Notes: generated by a model from the letters alone, not told the origin. A DNA stretch of 59,867 bases from CAZMRQ01 sp964568795 (GCA_964568795.1 CAZMRQ010000005.1:1-59867); one strand, 5' to 3'; positions 41,946 to 51,295 are shown, counted from the first letter of the stretch. Program-made: numbers and translations.

Positions 41946-43559
41946 CTAGATCAAAGCAAAGTCATTATTTTGTGAATGCTCTTTGTACACGACAATATCA
42001 TGGTGGAGTTGCTTAAGTGAACGAATCCATGGTTTATTTACCTTATGCAAGGCACTCAGATTTGTGAGTGTCTGCTTGGCTGACTGATAGTTGCCTACAG
42101 GGCCTATCAATAACAAGTACCAAGGATCTTGGTTGCGCTCAGCAAGTACTATCCTAAGTCCCTCATGTGAAAACAATTCGACCCATAGCTCCACTTCTTT
42201 CATACTCTTAGTTGCTGCAGCTTGCACAATATAACCCTCTTGCTGCATTAATTCTCGCGTATCACTCGCCACTTTCTCTTGTATCTTATGTTGAGACAGC
42301 GCTTGCTCTGCTATGATTTTCTGACTGTGTTCTGTCACCTGGTCAGAAGCAACAACTAATGGCGCATCACTTTGTCTGACATGGTCTTCTTCTTCTCGAG
42401 CCATTTCGGCTACTTGCGTAAGAAGAGTTGTTGTTTTTGCTAACTTCTGCTGCTGTAGACTTTGATCATTTAGAGCAACTATGCCCTTATTGCCTGACTC
42501 TAAGTTTTCGTCAAAATCTTGTGAGGACAGCCTTGAAACCTCTTCTTTCTGATTTATTAACTTCTGCTGTAGACTTTGATCATTTAAAACAACCATGTCC
42601 TTATTGCCTAACTTTGATTTTTTGTCATGATTTTGTAAAAACAAGTCTGGCAAACTTTTTTTCTGACCAACGGATTGTCTGTCAGAGAAATAAGACCAAA
42701 CACGCTGACTGGAATATGCAGCACATAGACAGAGGCAAGCAACAAGGGCATAAAACAGTATAACAATTTGAGGGCTCATTCTTGACCCAATCGTGTCATT
42801 AGTTGATCTCTGCTGCATATCATGAGACTTTTTCTGCTCTAACAGCAGATCTCTCATATGAACAGCGGCAACACGATTAACGTCACGAGCCACTCCAGAA
42901 GACAGTTCATAAATACGGCTCACAACAGTATCATTCAACTGAGCATGGTCAAGGCCTTCTAGACCAAGTATGTGACTCAAATATTTTTTCACCTGCTCTT
43001 TACTCATTGGTGACACAACAATTGTGTCAGTAGTGATTGAATAACCCCCATTATCAATCAAGACTTTTATTCGATCACCCAATATAGGAAGGCCAACCAA
43101 AACTAGCTTAAGCTGATTCGAATTAATTTCTTTGAGAGCTTCAGCAAGAAACACCAGGGTTTCGTTTGGCAGGTTATGAGCATCATCAATAACAAGAAGA
43201 AAAAACCGCTCTGAATTATTGATCACATGAATAAAGGCATTTTTTTTTGCTTCGATCGTGACAAGATCTAATCGCACATCCAGCACAAACCTCTGCACTA
43301 TTGCTTTGAGTAGATTGTTTGGCTGCATTCCTTTAGTTGCAAATAACCATGACGTCTCGTAGTTGCTTTCCAGCTTATATTGTGCTGCATAAAGACTTTT
43401 ACCAACCCCTGTCACGCCAGAGACAACAACCATATCACTTTTTTTGATAGGGAAAAGTGGCTGCCAGAACCAATTATCACCACCATCCAAGGGGTGCACA
43501 GTTCGAAAAGGGTCTTCATGCAAACCCCACTGACGCCAATATGTGCCTCGTTCAACCAT
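41946..43559 (-). CDS. DamX-like protein: AAA ATPase, membrane segment and SPOR domain
   Basis: 537 residues. N-terminal AAA-type ATPase with Walker A GVTGVGKSLYA (about 48-58) and Walker B LLVIDDAHNLP (near 121), then a helical region, one membrane segment (QIVILFYALVACLCLCAAY, about 268-286), a charged linker and a C-terminal SPOR domain (about 445-525) beginning YIVQAAATKSMKEVELWV. This layout is that of DamX, which binds denuded peptidoglycan at the division septum. The linker holds an imperfect tandem repeat (GNK..V.LNDQSLQQ). Followed by tatD. Confidence 0.82.
   Translation of the reverse strand: MVERGTYWRQWGLHEDPFRTVHPLDGGDNWFWQPLFPIKKSDMVVVSGVTGVGKSLYAAQYKLESNYETSWLFATKGMQPNNLLKAIVQRFVLDVRLDLVTIEAKKNAFIHVINNSERFFLLVIDDAHNLPNETLVFLAEALKEINSNQLKLVLVGLPILGDRIKVLIDNGGYSITTDTIVVSPMSKEQVKKYLSHILGLEGLDHAQLNDTVVSRIYELSSGVARDVNRVAAVHMRDLLLEQKKSHDMQQRSTNDTIGSRMSPQIVILFYALVACLCLCAAYSSQRVWSYFSDRQSVGQKKSLPDLFLQNHDKKSKLGNKDMVVLNDQSLQQKLINQKEEVSRLSSQDFDENLESGNKGIVALNDQSLQQQKLAKTTTLLTQVAEMAREEEDHVRQSDAPLVVASDQVTEHSQKIIAEQALSQHKIQEKVASDTRELMQQEGYIVQAAATKSMKEVELWVELFSHEGLRIVLAERNQDPWYLLLIGPVGNYQSAKQTLTNLSALHKVNKPWIRSLKQLHHDIVVYKEHSQNNDFALI
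42443..42655 (-). repeat. Imperfect tandem repeat inside the DamX-like linker
   Basis: Two units of about 100 bases spaced about 117 bases apart (starting near 42443 and 42561) encode similar segments with GNK..V.LNDQSLQQ. The repeat stays in frame. It lies in the linker between the membrane segment and the SPOR domain, where length variation would be tolerated. Confidence 0.6.
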
Positions 43560-43795
43560 AGTGACATGACCAATAACTTTATACAGAGCTCAAGGTAACT
43601 GCCTTCTTAATTAAGTGCAATGAAAAACTAGCAAGACTTAGCACTTTAGCATTGTTCTCAGGCAGTTATTGACATGGGCGGCCCTACAGAAAAAGAAAGT
43701 CATACAATATGTTGAATATACTACGTATTTAGTTATATAATTACACCGATTGCATAACATCATATGTCTCTTCTTTTTCATGGAACACCCAAATA

Positions 43796-44329
43796 ATGAT
43801 CGACACATACCACACAACAAACAAATCAAAGACTGAAAACCAGCAATTCATTCAGAACATTTTATCTGAAAAAACAGGTTCCCCCCCAAAGCAGCATGTG
43901 CTAATCAACGGAAAAGATGGGAAACCTTTTTGCAGCACCCACCCCTACCATTTCAACCTTAGCCACACGGGTGATGATCTCATCATTGCTATAAGTGATC
44001 TTCCAGTTGGCATTGATCTTGAAAAATCCAACAGACAAGTTCTCCCCGCCGTACGAGAGCGCATCACCTCTCATGAAAACAATCTCATGCAACTGAATGA
44101 TATTGAATGTTGGGTAGTCAAAGAGGCTGCAGTGAAATATTCAGGAGGCGGTTTTTCACATATGTCTGGCATTGTCTTTGCATCAACACTTGTGCCAGGA
44201 GAGTGGACTCAGTTCATACATCCCGAGCATCAATATTCAGGCTATATAACCCTGCGCCATCACGGTAAATTTATATGGGCTGTGGCAACAAGTAAGCCCG
44301 CCCCTATTAATTGTCACTGGTCGATTTGA
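43796..44329 (+). CDS. 4'-phosphopantetheinyl transferase (Sfp type)
   Basis: 177 residues. Activates carrier proteins by attaching phosphopantetheine from CoA. The core motifs are FNLSHTGD (about 53-60), VGIDLEK (about 71-77) with the metal-binding Asp, and WVVKEAAVKYSGGG (about 104-117), the WxxKEAxxK signature. It is shorter than Sfp (about 225) at the N-terminus. No polyketide or peptide synthase is nearby, so the target may be the fatty-acid acyl carrier protein. No clear ribosome binding site. Confidence 0.83.
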   Translation: MIDTYHTTNKSKTENQQFIQNILSEKTGSPPKQHVLINGKDGKPFCSTHPYHFNLSHTGDDLIIAISDLPVGIDLEKSNRQVLPAVRERITSHENNLMQLNDIECWVVKEAAVKYSGGGFSHMSGIVFASTLVPGEWTQFIHPEHQYSGYITLRHHGKFIWAVATSKPAPINCHWSI

Positions 44330-44536
44330 CATCCTCATATGATCCCTGAAAATTAAGCTGGCACTAGATTGCTCACTCCCAGAGGCTGCTGTTGCTACTT
44401 TATTATCCATGCTCCTATTGACAGTAACAAAGATCAATATGACAGTACGCTGTATTTTCAACCCCTAAATCAATGCCGATGCATTTTAATTGCACCATTA
44501 ATAGCTCAGCTCTTATGAAATCTTATCCAATTTATT

Positions 44537-44956
44537 TTGTATACTGAAGATCTTCGTAAAAGTCGCTCCTATATTATCCTACCTAAATTCATAAACTTAT
44601 CTTTAATCGTTTTCACCAATATTTTTGAAACCATTGCCCCTAAAATTAGGATTGACTGCCTAATAATGCATGACACCACGGTGACCATCCTGTCCGCCCA
44701 TAACCGTGCCAATGATTTCATGCTCAAGAACAAGGCAAAGGGTCTTCGCCAACTCCTTTTTTCCTATCTAAACTTTTGTTCAGATCGTTCCATAAGCGAG
44801 TTAACTTACAAACTGACTTGTTCTCTATCTTTCTCACTGTATCGACGGATTATTACCATATTTATTAGGACAGGCATTGAAAATCATTCTACCGTCACAC
44901 ACTTAGCCAAATTACGAGGCTTATCAATATTACAGTCTTTCTTAGAGGCAGTATAG
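44537..44956 (+). CDS. Possible DciA/DUF721-like small protein
   Basis: A frame of up to 139 residues, with no good start codon (TTG at 44537) and no ribosome binding site. The part IRIDCLIMHDTTVTILSAHNRANDF..LKGLRQLL followed by SELTYKLT has the order of hydrophobic strands and helix seen in the DUF721/DciA family (C-x-strand, V-x-strand, then a helix with LL), which loads the replicative helicase. The match is only in pattern. Its end overlaps the 3' end of glmS by 73 bases on the other strand. It may be a coincidence. The 44330-44536 stretch before it holds nothing recognisable. Confidence 0.3.
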   Translation: MYTEDLRKSRSYIILPKFINLSLIVFTNIFETIAPKIRIDCLIMHDTTVTILSAHNRANDFMLKNKAKGLRQLLFSYLNFCSDRSISELTYKLTCSLSFSLYRRIITIFIRTGIENHSTVTHLAKLRGLSILQSFLEAV

Positions 44957-46650
44957 TAAGCGATAAACTGTAATGGAATACAAGTTAATATACTATATAA
45001 CGATCTTTGATATTGGTGGCTCATTAAAACTCTGCCAATCATTTTAGAAATGTCCACATGAATGACATGACCTTCTCTGGCTTTAATTTCATCAATATTG
45101 GCATTTATTTTGGGTTTCATAAAATGGTCAACCAAAGCAACGGTGGGGTGCTGTTGATCAATAAGTGCCAACGGACCATGTTTTAATTCTCCTGCTGCAT
45201 AAGCTTCAGCATGAATATAGCTTATTTCTTTCATCTTAAGAGCTCCCTCCATGGCTATGGGGTAGAGGTGGTCACGCCCCACGTATATCACATGCTCAAA
45301 ATTAGAGAGATACGAACCTATATCTTGCCACACCTCAGCCTCATCAATAATCATTTTAGCCGAAGTAACCATGTCATTCATGTCTGAGGGGAGCCAATAA
45401 GCTCCACTTGCTATACGCCCCAATGACAGCAGTGCGAATAACTGACCGGTAAACGCTTTGGTCGAAGCAACGCCCATTTCAATCCCTACATTCAATGGGA
45501 TAGTGACAGTACTGTGTTGCGCAAGATAGCTTGTTGGCACATTACAAAACGCTATCACATTTTCAATGCCACTCCCTTTTGCATACCCTGTTGCAGCAAT
45601 AGTATCTGCTGTTTCACCGGACTGAGATATCACAATGATGCATGTGCTATCTAAAATGACCGGCTCCCGGTAACGGTACTCACTGGCTATCTCAATCATG
45701 CATGGCTTTTTAAGCCATCGTTCATACCAATAACGTGCAACACATGCTGCATGATAGCTGGAGCCACAAGCAATGATATGGATATATTTTGACTGTGATA
45801 TGATTTTTGCAGCCTCATACATATCTTTGTCGTACTGATACAACTGCGCCTGATACTCCAGTCTTTCTGGTTGTTCCATGATTTCTTTCATCATGTACGT
45901 CTCATGCCCATCTAATGACACATCACTTGCCCTTGTATTGTGTGCAGTTAACATCAACTGAATGGCTTCATCCGTTAAACGAAAGCCTTGAGACAAAGAA
46001 CAACAAAATGGCTCATCTTCAGGTATTTGCGTATACACATTGGACCAGCGAGCAAGGGTGTTTAAATCAGAAGAAACATATATGCCTTCATCAGACCTAC
46101 CATAAAGCAAAGGACGACCATGACTTACACCAAATATCTCATCAGGAAATTGCGACGACAGACACAGAAAGGCGTACTGCCCATCCAAATGTCTGCATAT
46201 ATCATCTATTGCAGATAGCATCGACATGCCTTTTACACGAACACGGTATTCGATCAAACAAGCTATCACCTCCGTATCTGTCTCCGAATGCAATTGATAG
46301 CCTCCTTGAGACTGACACCATACACGCAACGACTCATGGTTTTCGATAATTCCATTGTGAATAACTGAAATTTGACCACATTGATGCGGATGAGCATTAG
46401 CTTTAGTAGGCTTGCCATGTGTGGCCCAACGGGTATGCCCCATGCCTACCCTGGACTTAATTTCCAATGGATCATGCTCTGAAATCAGCGAATCGATATC
46501 TCCCACAGACTTGATAACACGAATTCCTTCACTATGAATGGCTGCAATGCCAGCAGAGTCATAACCCCGATACTCAAGAAGTTTGAGTGACTCCAGCAAC
46601 ACCGGAACTACCTCACGGTGATGTAATAATGCTGCAAATACTCCACACAT
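44884..46650 (-). CDS. glmS: Glutamine-fructose-6-phosphate aminotransferase
   Basis: First step of amino-sugar synthesis: fructose 6-phosphate and glutamine to glucosamine 6-phosphate. 588 residues, slightly under the usual 609. N-terminal MCGVFAA with catalytic Cys2, GHTRWATHGKP, HNGIIEN, then two SIS domains with ACGSSYHAA, SQSGETADT and the C-terminal ELKHGPLALID and KCVTVE end. Usually lies just after glmU; here two unknown genes lie between them. Confidence 0.95.
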   Translation of the reverse strand: MCGVFAALLHHREVVPVLLESLKLLEYRGYDSAGIAAIHSEGIRVIKSVGDIDSLISEHDPLEIKSRVGMGHTRWATHGKPTKANAHPHQCGQISVIHNGIIENHESLRVWCQSQGGYQLHSETDTEVIACLIEYRVRVKGMSMLSAIDDICRHLDGQYAFLCLSSQFPDEIFGVSHGRPLLYGRSDEGIYVSSDLNTLARWSNVYTQIPEDEPFCCSLSQGFRLTDEAIQLMLTAHNTRASDVSLDGHETYMMKEIMEQPERLEYQAQLYQYDKDMYEAAKIISQSKYIHIIACGSSYHAACVARYWYERWLKKPCMIEIASEYRYREPVILDSTCIIVISQSGETADTIAATGYAKGSGIENVIAFCNVPTSYLAQHSTVTIPLNVGIEMGVASTKAFTGQLFALLSLGRIASGAYWLPSDMNDMVTSAKMIIDEAEVWQDIGSYLSNFEHVIYVGRDHLYPIAMEGALKMKEISYIHAEAYAAGELKHGPLALIDQQHPTVALVDHFMKPKINANIDEIKAREGHVIHVDISKMIGRVLMSHQYQRSLYSILTCIPLQFIAYYTASKKDCNIDKPRNLAKCVTVE

Positions 46651-46943
46651 TTAATAACCTTTAGAATATAACAACGCATTATATCTCAAATCATGATTAT
46701 GAAACAAGCTTTTATCGGATATAACTCATAGCAAGAATTATACGATAGAATATTATTTTACAACCGTGAGAAGAGCCTAAAAACAAAAGAAACATCTGTA
46801 ACAGCATAACAATAGCCTTTTTTAATATTTATTAAGAAATAATTATGCGTTGCGCATACTATTAAATATTTCTGAATAAAGTTGTTGTTTTTTTAATGTT
46901 TTTTTAATAGGATATATTTGATTTACTTTCATGATATACTTTT
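46651..46943. other. AT-rich divergent intergenic region with a dyad
   Basis: A 293-base AT-rich stretch between glmS and the divergent ORF. AGAAATA (46835) and TATTTCT (46867-46873) flank an inner TATGCG-TTG-CGCATA hairpin; these could form a structured RNA or a binding site. T-runs follow close to the ORF start. No glmS-type ribozyme core is recognised. Confidence 0.35.
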
Positions 46944-47639
46944 ATGATTTCACATCATAGCATACAACTAAATAGCTATTTCGCCCATGTCTCTGCTGAG
47001 CGCATAGCACAACAGGTTATGCAAATCTGTGGTCTGAATAGAGTCACAAGCAAATCGCCACACCTTGGCATCAATTTCACCATAGGAATAATGAATGTTG
47101 TTTTAACATGCATTGACGTTCTTTCTGTAGCTATGCCAAATACTCCTCTGTTCCGAGAATATACGCTTCTCGTAGCTTTTGAAATTAAAGATTGCATTAT
47201 TGATATGATGGTAGCCACTTCCAGCAATCATTCTGTCTGTAAGTCCTTATTGTTAACATTCATAAGCAGAATCTCTAATCAAGTTAGAAGCATAGGCAAC
47301 ACTTACATCAAGAAATCCATTTCTCCAATTATGAAAAAGCAACTTTTGTTTTATGCAGCAAAGTTTATTACAACGTCCCTATCTTTGGTCCTAACAAATC
47401 AAATATTGTGTGTCGCTCTCTATCTACTAATCAATTACATACTGGTCAAGCTAAATGATAAGATAGGAAAATTATTAAGCCAACACAAAATAATAGACCG
47501 TATTTTTGAATGGGATGCTGGGAGACGGATACGTGACGGATTCATTGTTCTCTCCGAATCACTTCTTAAACGCAGACCGATAGGGCAAACGTCTCATGAA
47601 ATTAACGAAAGGCCCTCTGTTACATCATTAGTACGCTGA
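46944..47639 (+). CDS. Hypothetical membrane protein between glmS and glmU
   Basis: 231 residues. One hydrophobic segment near 40-65 (TIGIMNVVLTCIDVLSVAM) and a longer pair near 135-168 (FYAAKFITTSLSLVLTNQI, CVALYLLINYILVKL), flanked by amphipathic helices; no signal peptide. No known domain. It converges on and overlaps the next ORF by 46 bases, and the late hydrophobic part resembles that of the protein at 47594-48250. AT-rich composition suggests acquired DNA. No ribosome binding site precedes the ATG. Confidence 0.5.
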   Translation: MISHHSIQLNSYFAHVSAERIAQQVMQICGLNRVTSKSPHLGINFTIGIMNVVLTCIDVLSVAMPNTPLFREYTLLVAFEIKDCIIDMMVATSSNHSVCKSLLLTFISRISNQVRSIGNTYIKKSISPIMKKQLLFYAAKFITTSLSLVLTNQILCVALYLLINYILVKLNDKIGKLLSQHKIIDRIFEWDAGRRIRDGFIVLSESLLKRRPIGQTSHEINERPSVTSLVR

Positions 47640-48250
47640 ACTGGCTCATTGGCAGGCTGAACTGGCTCATTGGCAGGCTGAACTGGCTCATTGGTAGTGT
47701 ATTGGCCCCCTCTTAAATAGCCTTCAGTGAAGTCAACTATCCCATCTACTACGCTTTTGAGTACACAGGAAATGGCATATTGTATGGCTACCTCTAATAT
47801 AATGGCTGGCCATGTATGTCCAACGAACAAAATTGATAAAAGAAGCTTGCCAACTAAGTTCAACAAATAATATTTGCTTACTGACTTTGCATTTCTTTTT
47901 AAAAACATAGCTACTGTGTCTGTCCAGTTTTTTCCAGAAGATATCTCATGCGCAGCATAGCATATAGACACATAAAATTTCTCAGTCATTTTATTCATAC
48001 ACACATACTGACCTATTTGCATCGGTAGATAATCTACACTCATATTCACTGCAAAGTTATAAATATCATTGCTGCCATTGCTCTCAGAACTACTATCATG
48101 TATCAAAAAAGGAAGAGCAATACTCGAAACTTTGCAAGAATTTTGAATAATAACAACATATTTATCTTTAACAAAGTCGTTAGCTGCTAAGGCTTTTACT
48201 GAATCCAGTATAAGATTAGAGCCATGGGAAAAATAGTCTCTGTTCAACAT
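47594..48250 (-). CDS. Hypothetical membrane protein with C-terminal heptapeptide repeats
   Basis: 218 residues; AAGGGGG lies seven bases before the ATG. A hydrophobic pair (LLNLVGKLLLSILFVG, PAIILEVAIQYAISCVL) falls near 128-165. The tail has three copies of NEPVQPA (the last ends RT), encoded by 21-base tandem repeats. It starts 54 bases after the glmU stop on the same strand, so it is probably co-transcribed with glmU. No family recognised. The hydrophobic hairpin resembles that of the convergent neighbour, perhaps a distant paralog. Confidence 0.55.
   Translation of the reverse strand: MLNRDYFSHGSNLILDSVKALAANDFVKDKYVVIIQNSCKVSSIALPFLIHDSSSESNGSNDIYNFAVNMSVDYLPMQIGQYVCMNKMTEKFYVSICYAAHEISSGKNWTDTVAMFLKRNAKSVSKYYLLNLVGKLLLSILFVGHTWPAIILEVAIQYAISCVLKSVVDGIVDFTEGYLRGGQYTTNEPVQPANEPVQPANEPVQRTNDVTEGLSLIS
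47635..47697 (-). repeat. Three tandem 21-bp repeats
   Basis: Three units of 21 bases (plus-strand GCTGAACTGGCTCATTGGCAG); the first two are identical and the third differs by one base. In frame they encode repeated NEPVQPA in the tail of the minus-strand protein, so copy changes would alter tail length without breaking the frame. Confidence 0.9.
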
Positions 48251-48304
48251 GTTATTACCCCCTTATTATTTTTAAGTCAATTCTATACTAAATCATCTAG
48301 AACG

Positions 48305-49489
48305 TCAATAAGGTGCTTTTACTTTCCTTATCGTTTTTTGGTTTTGTGCTCTGCACACAACCCATTCACCCACGCCCACTTCTTTAGTAATCACCGATCC
48401 TGCACCAACAAGTGCATGTGACCCAATACCTATAGGCGCAATAAGACAAACATGTGCACCAATAAAAGCATATTCCCCAATAGTTGTTGGGTACTTCTTT
48501 ACCCCATTATAATTACAAAATATTGTGCCCGCACCAATATTACAGCCCTGACCTATCTGGCCATCTCCTAAATAGCAAAAATGTTTGGCTTTTACTTCCG
48601 AACCTATTTTGCTCCTCTTTGCCTCTACATAGTTTCCTAAAACACAGTGATCTCCGACATGACTGTGTTGAATGTGGGCAAATGGGCCTACCTGAGAACC
48701 TTCAGAAATAACACTGTTTTCAATAATAGTATAAGCATGGATCTGAGCTTTTTTTTCAATACGTGACTGCTTTATCACACATCCAGACTCTATAATGGCT
48801 TGCTCTTTAATATCCACATTCCCAATAAAAGAACAACCTGGCTCTATCACCACTCCTGGCTCACAACTCAATTCCCCCATCACAACAAATCGATGCGGAT
48901 CTCTTACTTCAACTCCTCTGTTAAGCAAAACATGCGCATACTCTAAATAGAACCTTTTCTCCAACTCGACTTTCTCACGTAGAGTACTGATACGCTGACA
49001 ACACCAGGATTTAACCTCAATATGCTTTGCTCCTTGGAGGGAAGGTGCCTCAGGTCTGCTCTGCAACATGGCCTGTGTCTTTAGATTCTCACGGAGGCAA
49101 ATCGATGGGGCCTGTCTAAACGTGCCATCTTGCCCACCACTGGGGGATATGACTGCGTTTTTTTCATTTAATAGCTTCTCTAACTCACTAGCCACCGCAG
49201 GCATATAACAATCGACCAGGACACACTGATCACCTATAATTTCATTAGCTATACTTTGATATAAATCAAACTGCACGTGTTTTCGTGCTTGGATTATTTT
49301 CACATGGGGAGAAGCTTCTTTGATTGCACTAACATCTGATGAGTTTGTCACTATCAATGTTTGCTCAACATATTTCGATAAAACATCAAAAGGCCACAAC
49401 CACAAAGCTTTTCCTGCAAAGGTCGTTAAAGGCGACACACACTCTTGAGGATCACTAAGCGCGAAAATAATAGCAGTTCTAGTAACCAC
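48305..49489 (-). CDS. glmU: GlmU with intact acetyltransferase and degenerate uridylyltransferase domain
   Basis: 394 residues against the usual 450. The C-terminal left-handed beta-helix (about 200-394) is well kept: NYVEAKRSKIG (286-296), catalytic His303 in KHFCYLGD, NIGAGTIFCNYNGVKKYPT, and the closing RxxNQKTIRKVK. The N-terminal half still aligns loosely (start AIIFA, later VKIIQARKHVQF and VLVDCYMPAV) but has lost the LxAGxGTRM nucleotide loop, the GTGHA motif and the metal-binding Asp of YGDVPL. It has also been shortened by about 50 residues. Glucosamine-1-phosphate acetylation should work; UTP transfer probably not. GTG start overlaps the atpC stop, as at the end of typical atp-glmU clusters. 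Confidence 0.85.
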   Translation of the reverse strand: MVTRTAIIFALSDPQECVSPLTTFAGKALWLWPFDVLSKYVEQTLIVTNSSDVSAIKEASPHVKIIQARKHVQFDLYQSIANEIIGDQCVLVDCYMPAVASELEKLLNEKNAVISPSGGQDGTFRQAPSICLRENLKTQAMLQSRPEAPSLQGAKHIEVKSWCCQRISTLREKVELEKRFYLEYAHVLLNRGVEVRDPHRFVVMGELSCEPGVVIEPGCSFIGNVDIKEQAIIESGCVIKQSRIEKKAQIHAYTIIENSVISEGSQVGPFAHIQHSHVGDHCVLGNYVEAKRSKIGSEVKAKHFCYLGDGQIGQGCNIGAGTIFCNYNGVKKYPTTIGEYAFIGAHVCLIAPIGIGSHALVGAGSVITKEVGVGEWVVCRAQNQKTIRKVKAPY

Positions 49490-49898
49490 GCTTGCCTCTC
49501 ATCTTCTGAATTAGCTTAATTTGGCTCAGTGCATCTGCAAGCTCTTTATACACTTCCGAAAAATTGATCTCACCTTGCTGACGTGACAACATCTCTTGTG
49601 CACGCCTTTGTGCTTGCATAGCTTTGGCTTCATCTAAGTCTTGTGCCCGCTCACCACTATCGGCAAGAACAATGACAGAATAAGACTGTACTTCAACAAT
49701 TCCTCCGGAAACATAGTAATAATCTTCCTGATCACCATTAACCACCATCAACTGACCTGACGAAAGACGTCCTAACAGAGGGGCATGGTTTGGCAGGATT
49801 TCTAAATCACCGACTTCTCCCGGACATATCACACGCTGGGCTTGACCATTGAATAGTGACTTTTCAGCAGTCACCACTGTTACATCAAGAAACGTCAT
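49479..49898 (-). CDS. atpC: ATP synthase epsilon subunit
   Basis: 139 residues. Beta-sandwich N-terminal domain (VTAEKSLFNGQAQRVICPGEVGDLEILPNHAPLL) and a C-terminal helical hairpin (LDEAKAMQAQRRAQEML). Regulates the F1 motor. Start overlaps the atpD stop by four bases; the stop lies inside the start of glmU. Confidence 0.95.
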   Translation of the reverse strand: MTFLDVTVVTAEKSLFNGQAQRVICPGEVGDLEILPNHAPLLGRLSSGQLMVVNGDQEDYYYVSGGIVEVQSYSVIVLADSGERAQDLDEAKAMQAQRRAQEMLSRQQGEINFSEVYKELADALSQIKLIQKMRGKRGY

Positions 49899-51295
49899 TC
49901 TGCCATGCCTTTCGCTTTCTCCAAAACTTCATCTATTGTCCCGACCATATAAAATGCTTGCTCAGGCACATGATCTAAATCACCATTCAAAATGCTCTTA
50001 AATCCGTCAACCGTATCTTTTATATTCACATAACGCCCTGACTGTCCAGTAAACACCTCTGCAACATGAAAAGGCTGTGAAAAAAAGCGTTGCACTTTTC
50101 GTGCACGGGCTACAGAAATCTTGTCTTCCTCAGAAAGCTCATCCATACCAAGAATCGCAATAATATCTTTGAGTTCTTTATAACGCTGCAAAACTTTCTG
50201 CACACGCATGGCCACATCATAATGTTCATGCCCTATAATTAAGGGATCAAGCTGTCGTGACGAAGACTCCAGTGGATCAATGGCCGGATAAATACCTAAT
50301 TCAACAATTTGACGTGACAACACAACCGTAGCATCCAAATGTGCAAATGTTGTTGCAGGAGAAGGGTCAGTCAAATCATCTGCCGGGACATAAACAGCCT
50401 GGACAGAAGTAATTGAACCTGTTTTCGTCGAGGTAATCCTCTCTTGAAGTTGGCCCATTTCTGCTGCCAAAGTTGGTTGATAACCCACAGCAGAAGGCAT
50501 GCGACCTAGCAAAGCTGATACTTCCACACCAGCAAGGGTGAACCGATAGATATTATCAATAAACAATAGCACATCTTGCCCATCATCCCGGAATTTTTCA
50601 GCTATAGTTAAACCAGTATTTGCGACTCGCAAGCGGTTTCCTGGTGGCTCATTCATTTGCCCATAGACCAAAGACACTTGATTTAAAACACCCGAGTCCT
50701 TCATCTCACCATAGAAGTCGTTCCCTTCACGCGTACGTTCACCTACACCAGTAAAAACTGAATTCCCCTTGTGCTCAACAGCAATATTACGTATCAATTC
50801 CATCATATTAACTGTCTTTCCCACACCAGCGCCACCAAACAGTCCGATCTTTCCTCCTTTAGCGAAAGGAACGAGAAGATCAATGACTTTGATGCCTGTA
50901 GGCAGCATTTCTGCCTCGGTTGACAATTCCGTGAAGCGCGGAGGATCTTGGTGAATAGAGCGCATCTCATCGCCTTCAATTGGACCCTGAAAGTCAATTG
51001 GCTCCCCGAGAACATTCATTATTCGGCCTGATGTCGCCTTGCCTACAGGAACTTCAATAGACCGCTTGGTATTAATGACTCTCATATGGCGTTTCAAGCC
51101 ATCAGAACTGCCCATGGCAATCGTTCTGGCTGTTGAGTCCTTGACCTGTTGCACCTCAAGGACAAGGTCGGTTTGCTCAACAATCAAAGCATCGTATACA
51201 TTTGGCACTTCTCCATCAGGAAAACGCACATCGATAACGGCTCCGATTACTTGGGTGATCTCCCCTAAGGCTTTTGGTTTGACTGTTGTATTCAT
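49895..51295 (-). CDS. atpD: ATP synthase beta subunit
   Basis: Catalytic subunit of F1. About 466 residues from the ATG at 51295, which has GGGGAG upstream. Walker A GGAGVGKTV, the catalytic GERTREGNDFY, Walker B VLLFIDNIYRFT, and ATTFAHLDATVVLSRQI with the usual end EKAKGMAE. Lies between atpG and atpC. Confidence 0.97.
   Translation of the reverse strand: MNTTVKPKALGEITQVIGAVIDVRFPDGEVPNVYDALIVEQTDLVLEVQQVKDSTARTIAMGSSDGLKRHMRVINTKRSIEVPVGKATSGRIMNVLGEPIDFQGPIEGDEMRSIHQDPPRFTELSTEAEMLPTGIKVIDLLVPFAKGGKIGLFGGAGVGKTVNMMELIRNIAVEHKGNSVFTGVGERTREGNDFYGEMKDSGVLNQVSLVYGQMNEPPGNRLRVANTGLTIAEKFRDDGQDVLLFIDNIYRFTLAGVEVSALLGRMPSAVGYQPTLAAEMGQLQERITSTKTGSITSVQAVYVPADDLTDPSPATTFAHLDATVVLSRQIVELGIYPAIDPLESSSRQLDPLIIGHEHYDVAMRVQKVLQRYKELKDIIAILGMDELSEEDKISVARARKVQRFFSQPFHVAEVFTGQSGRYVNIKDTVDGFKSILNGDLDHVPEQAFYMVGTIDEVLEKAKGMAE

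Noticed and set aside
45915..46349. 144-codon plus-strand frame opposite glmS
   Set aside because: Antisense shadow of the conserved glmS coding sequence.
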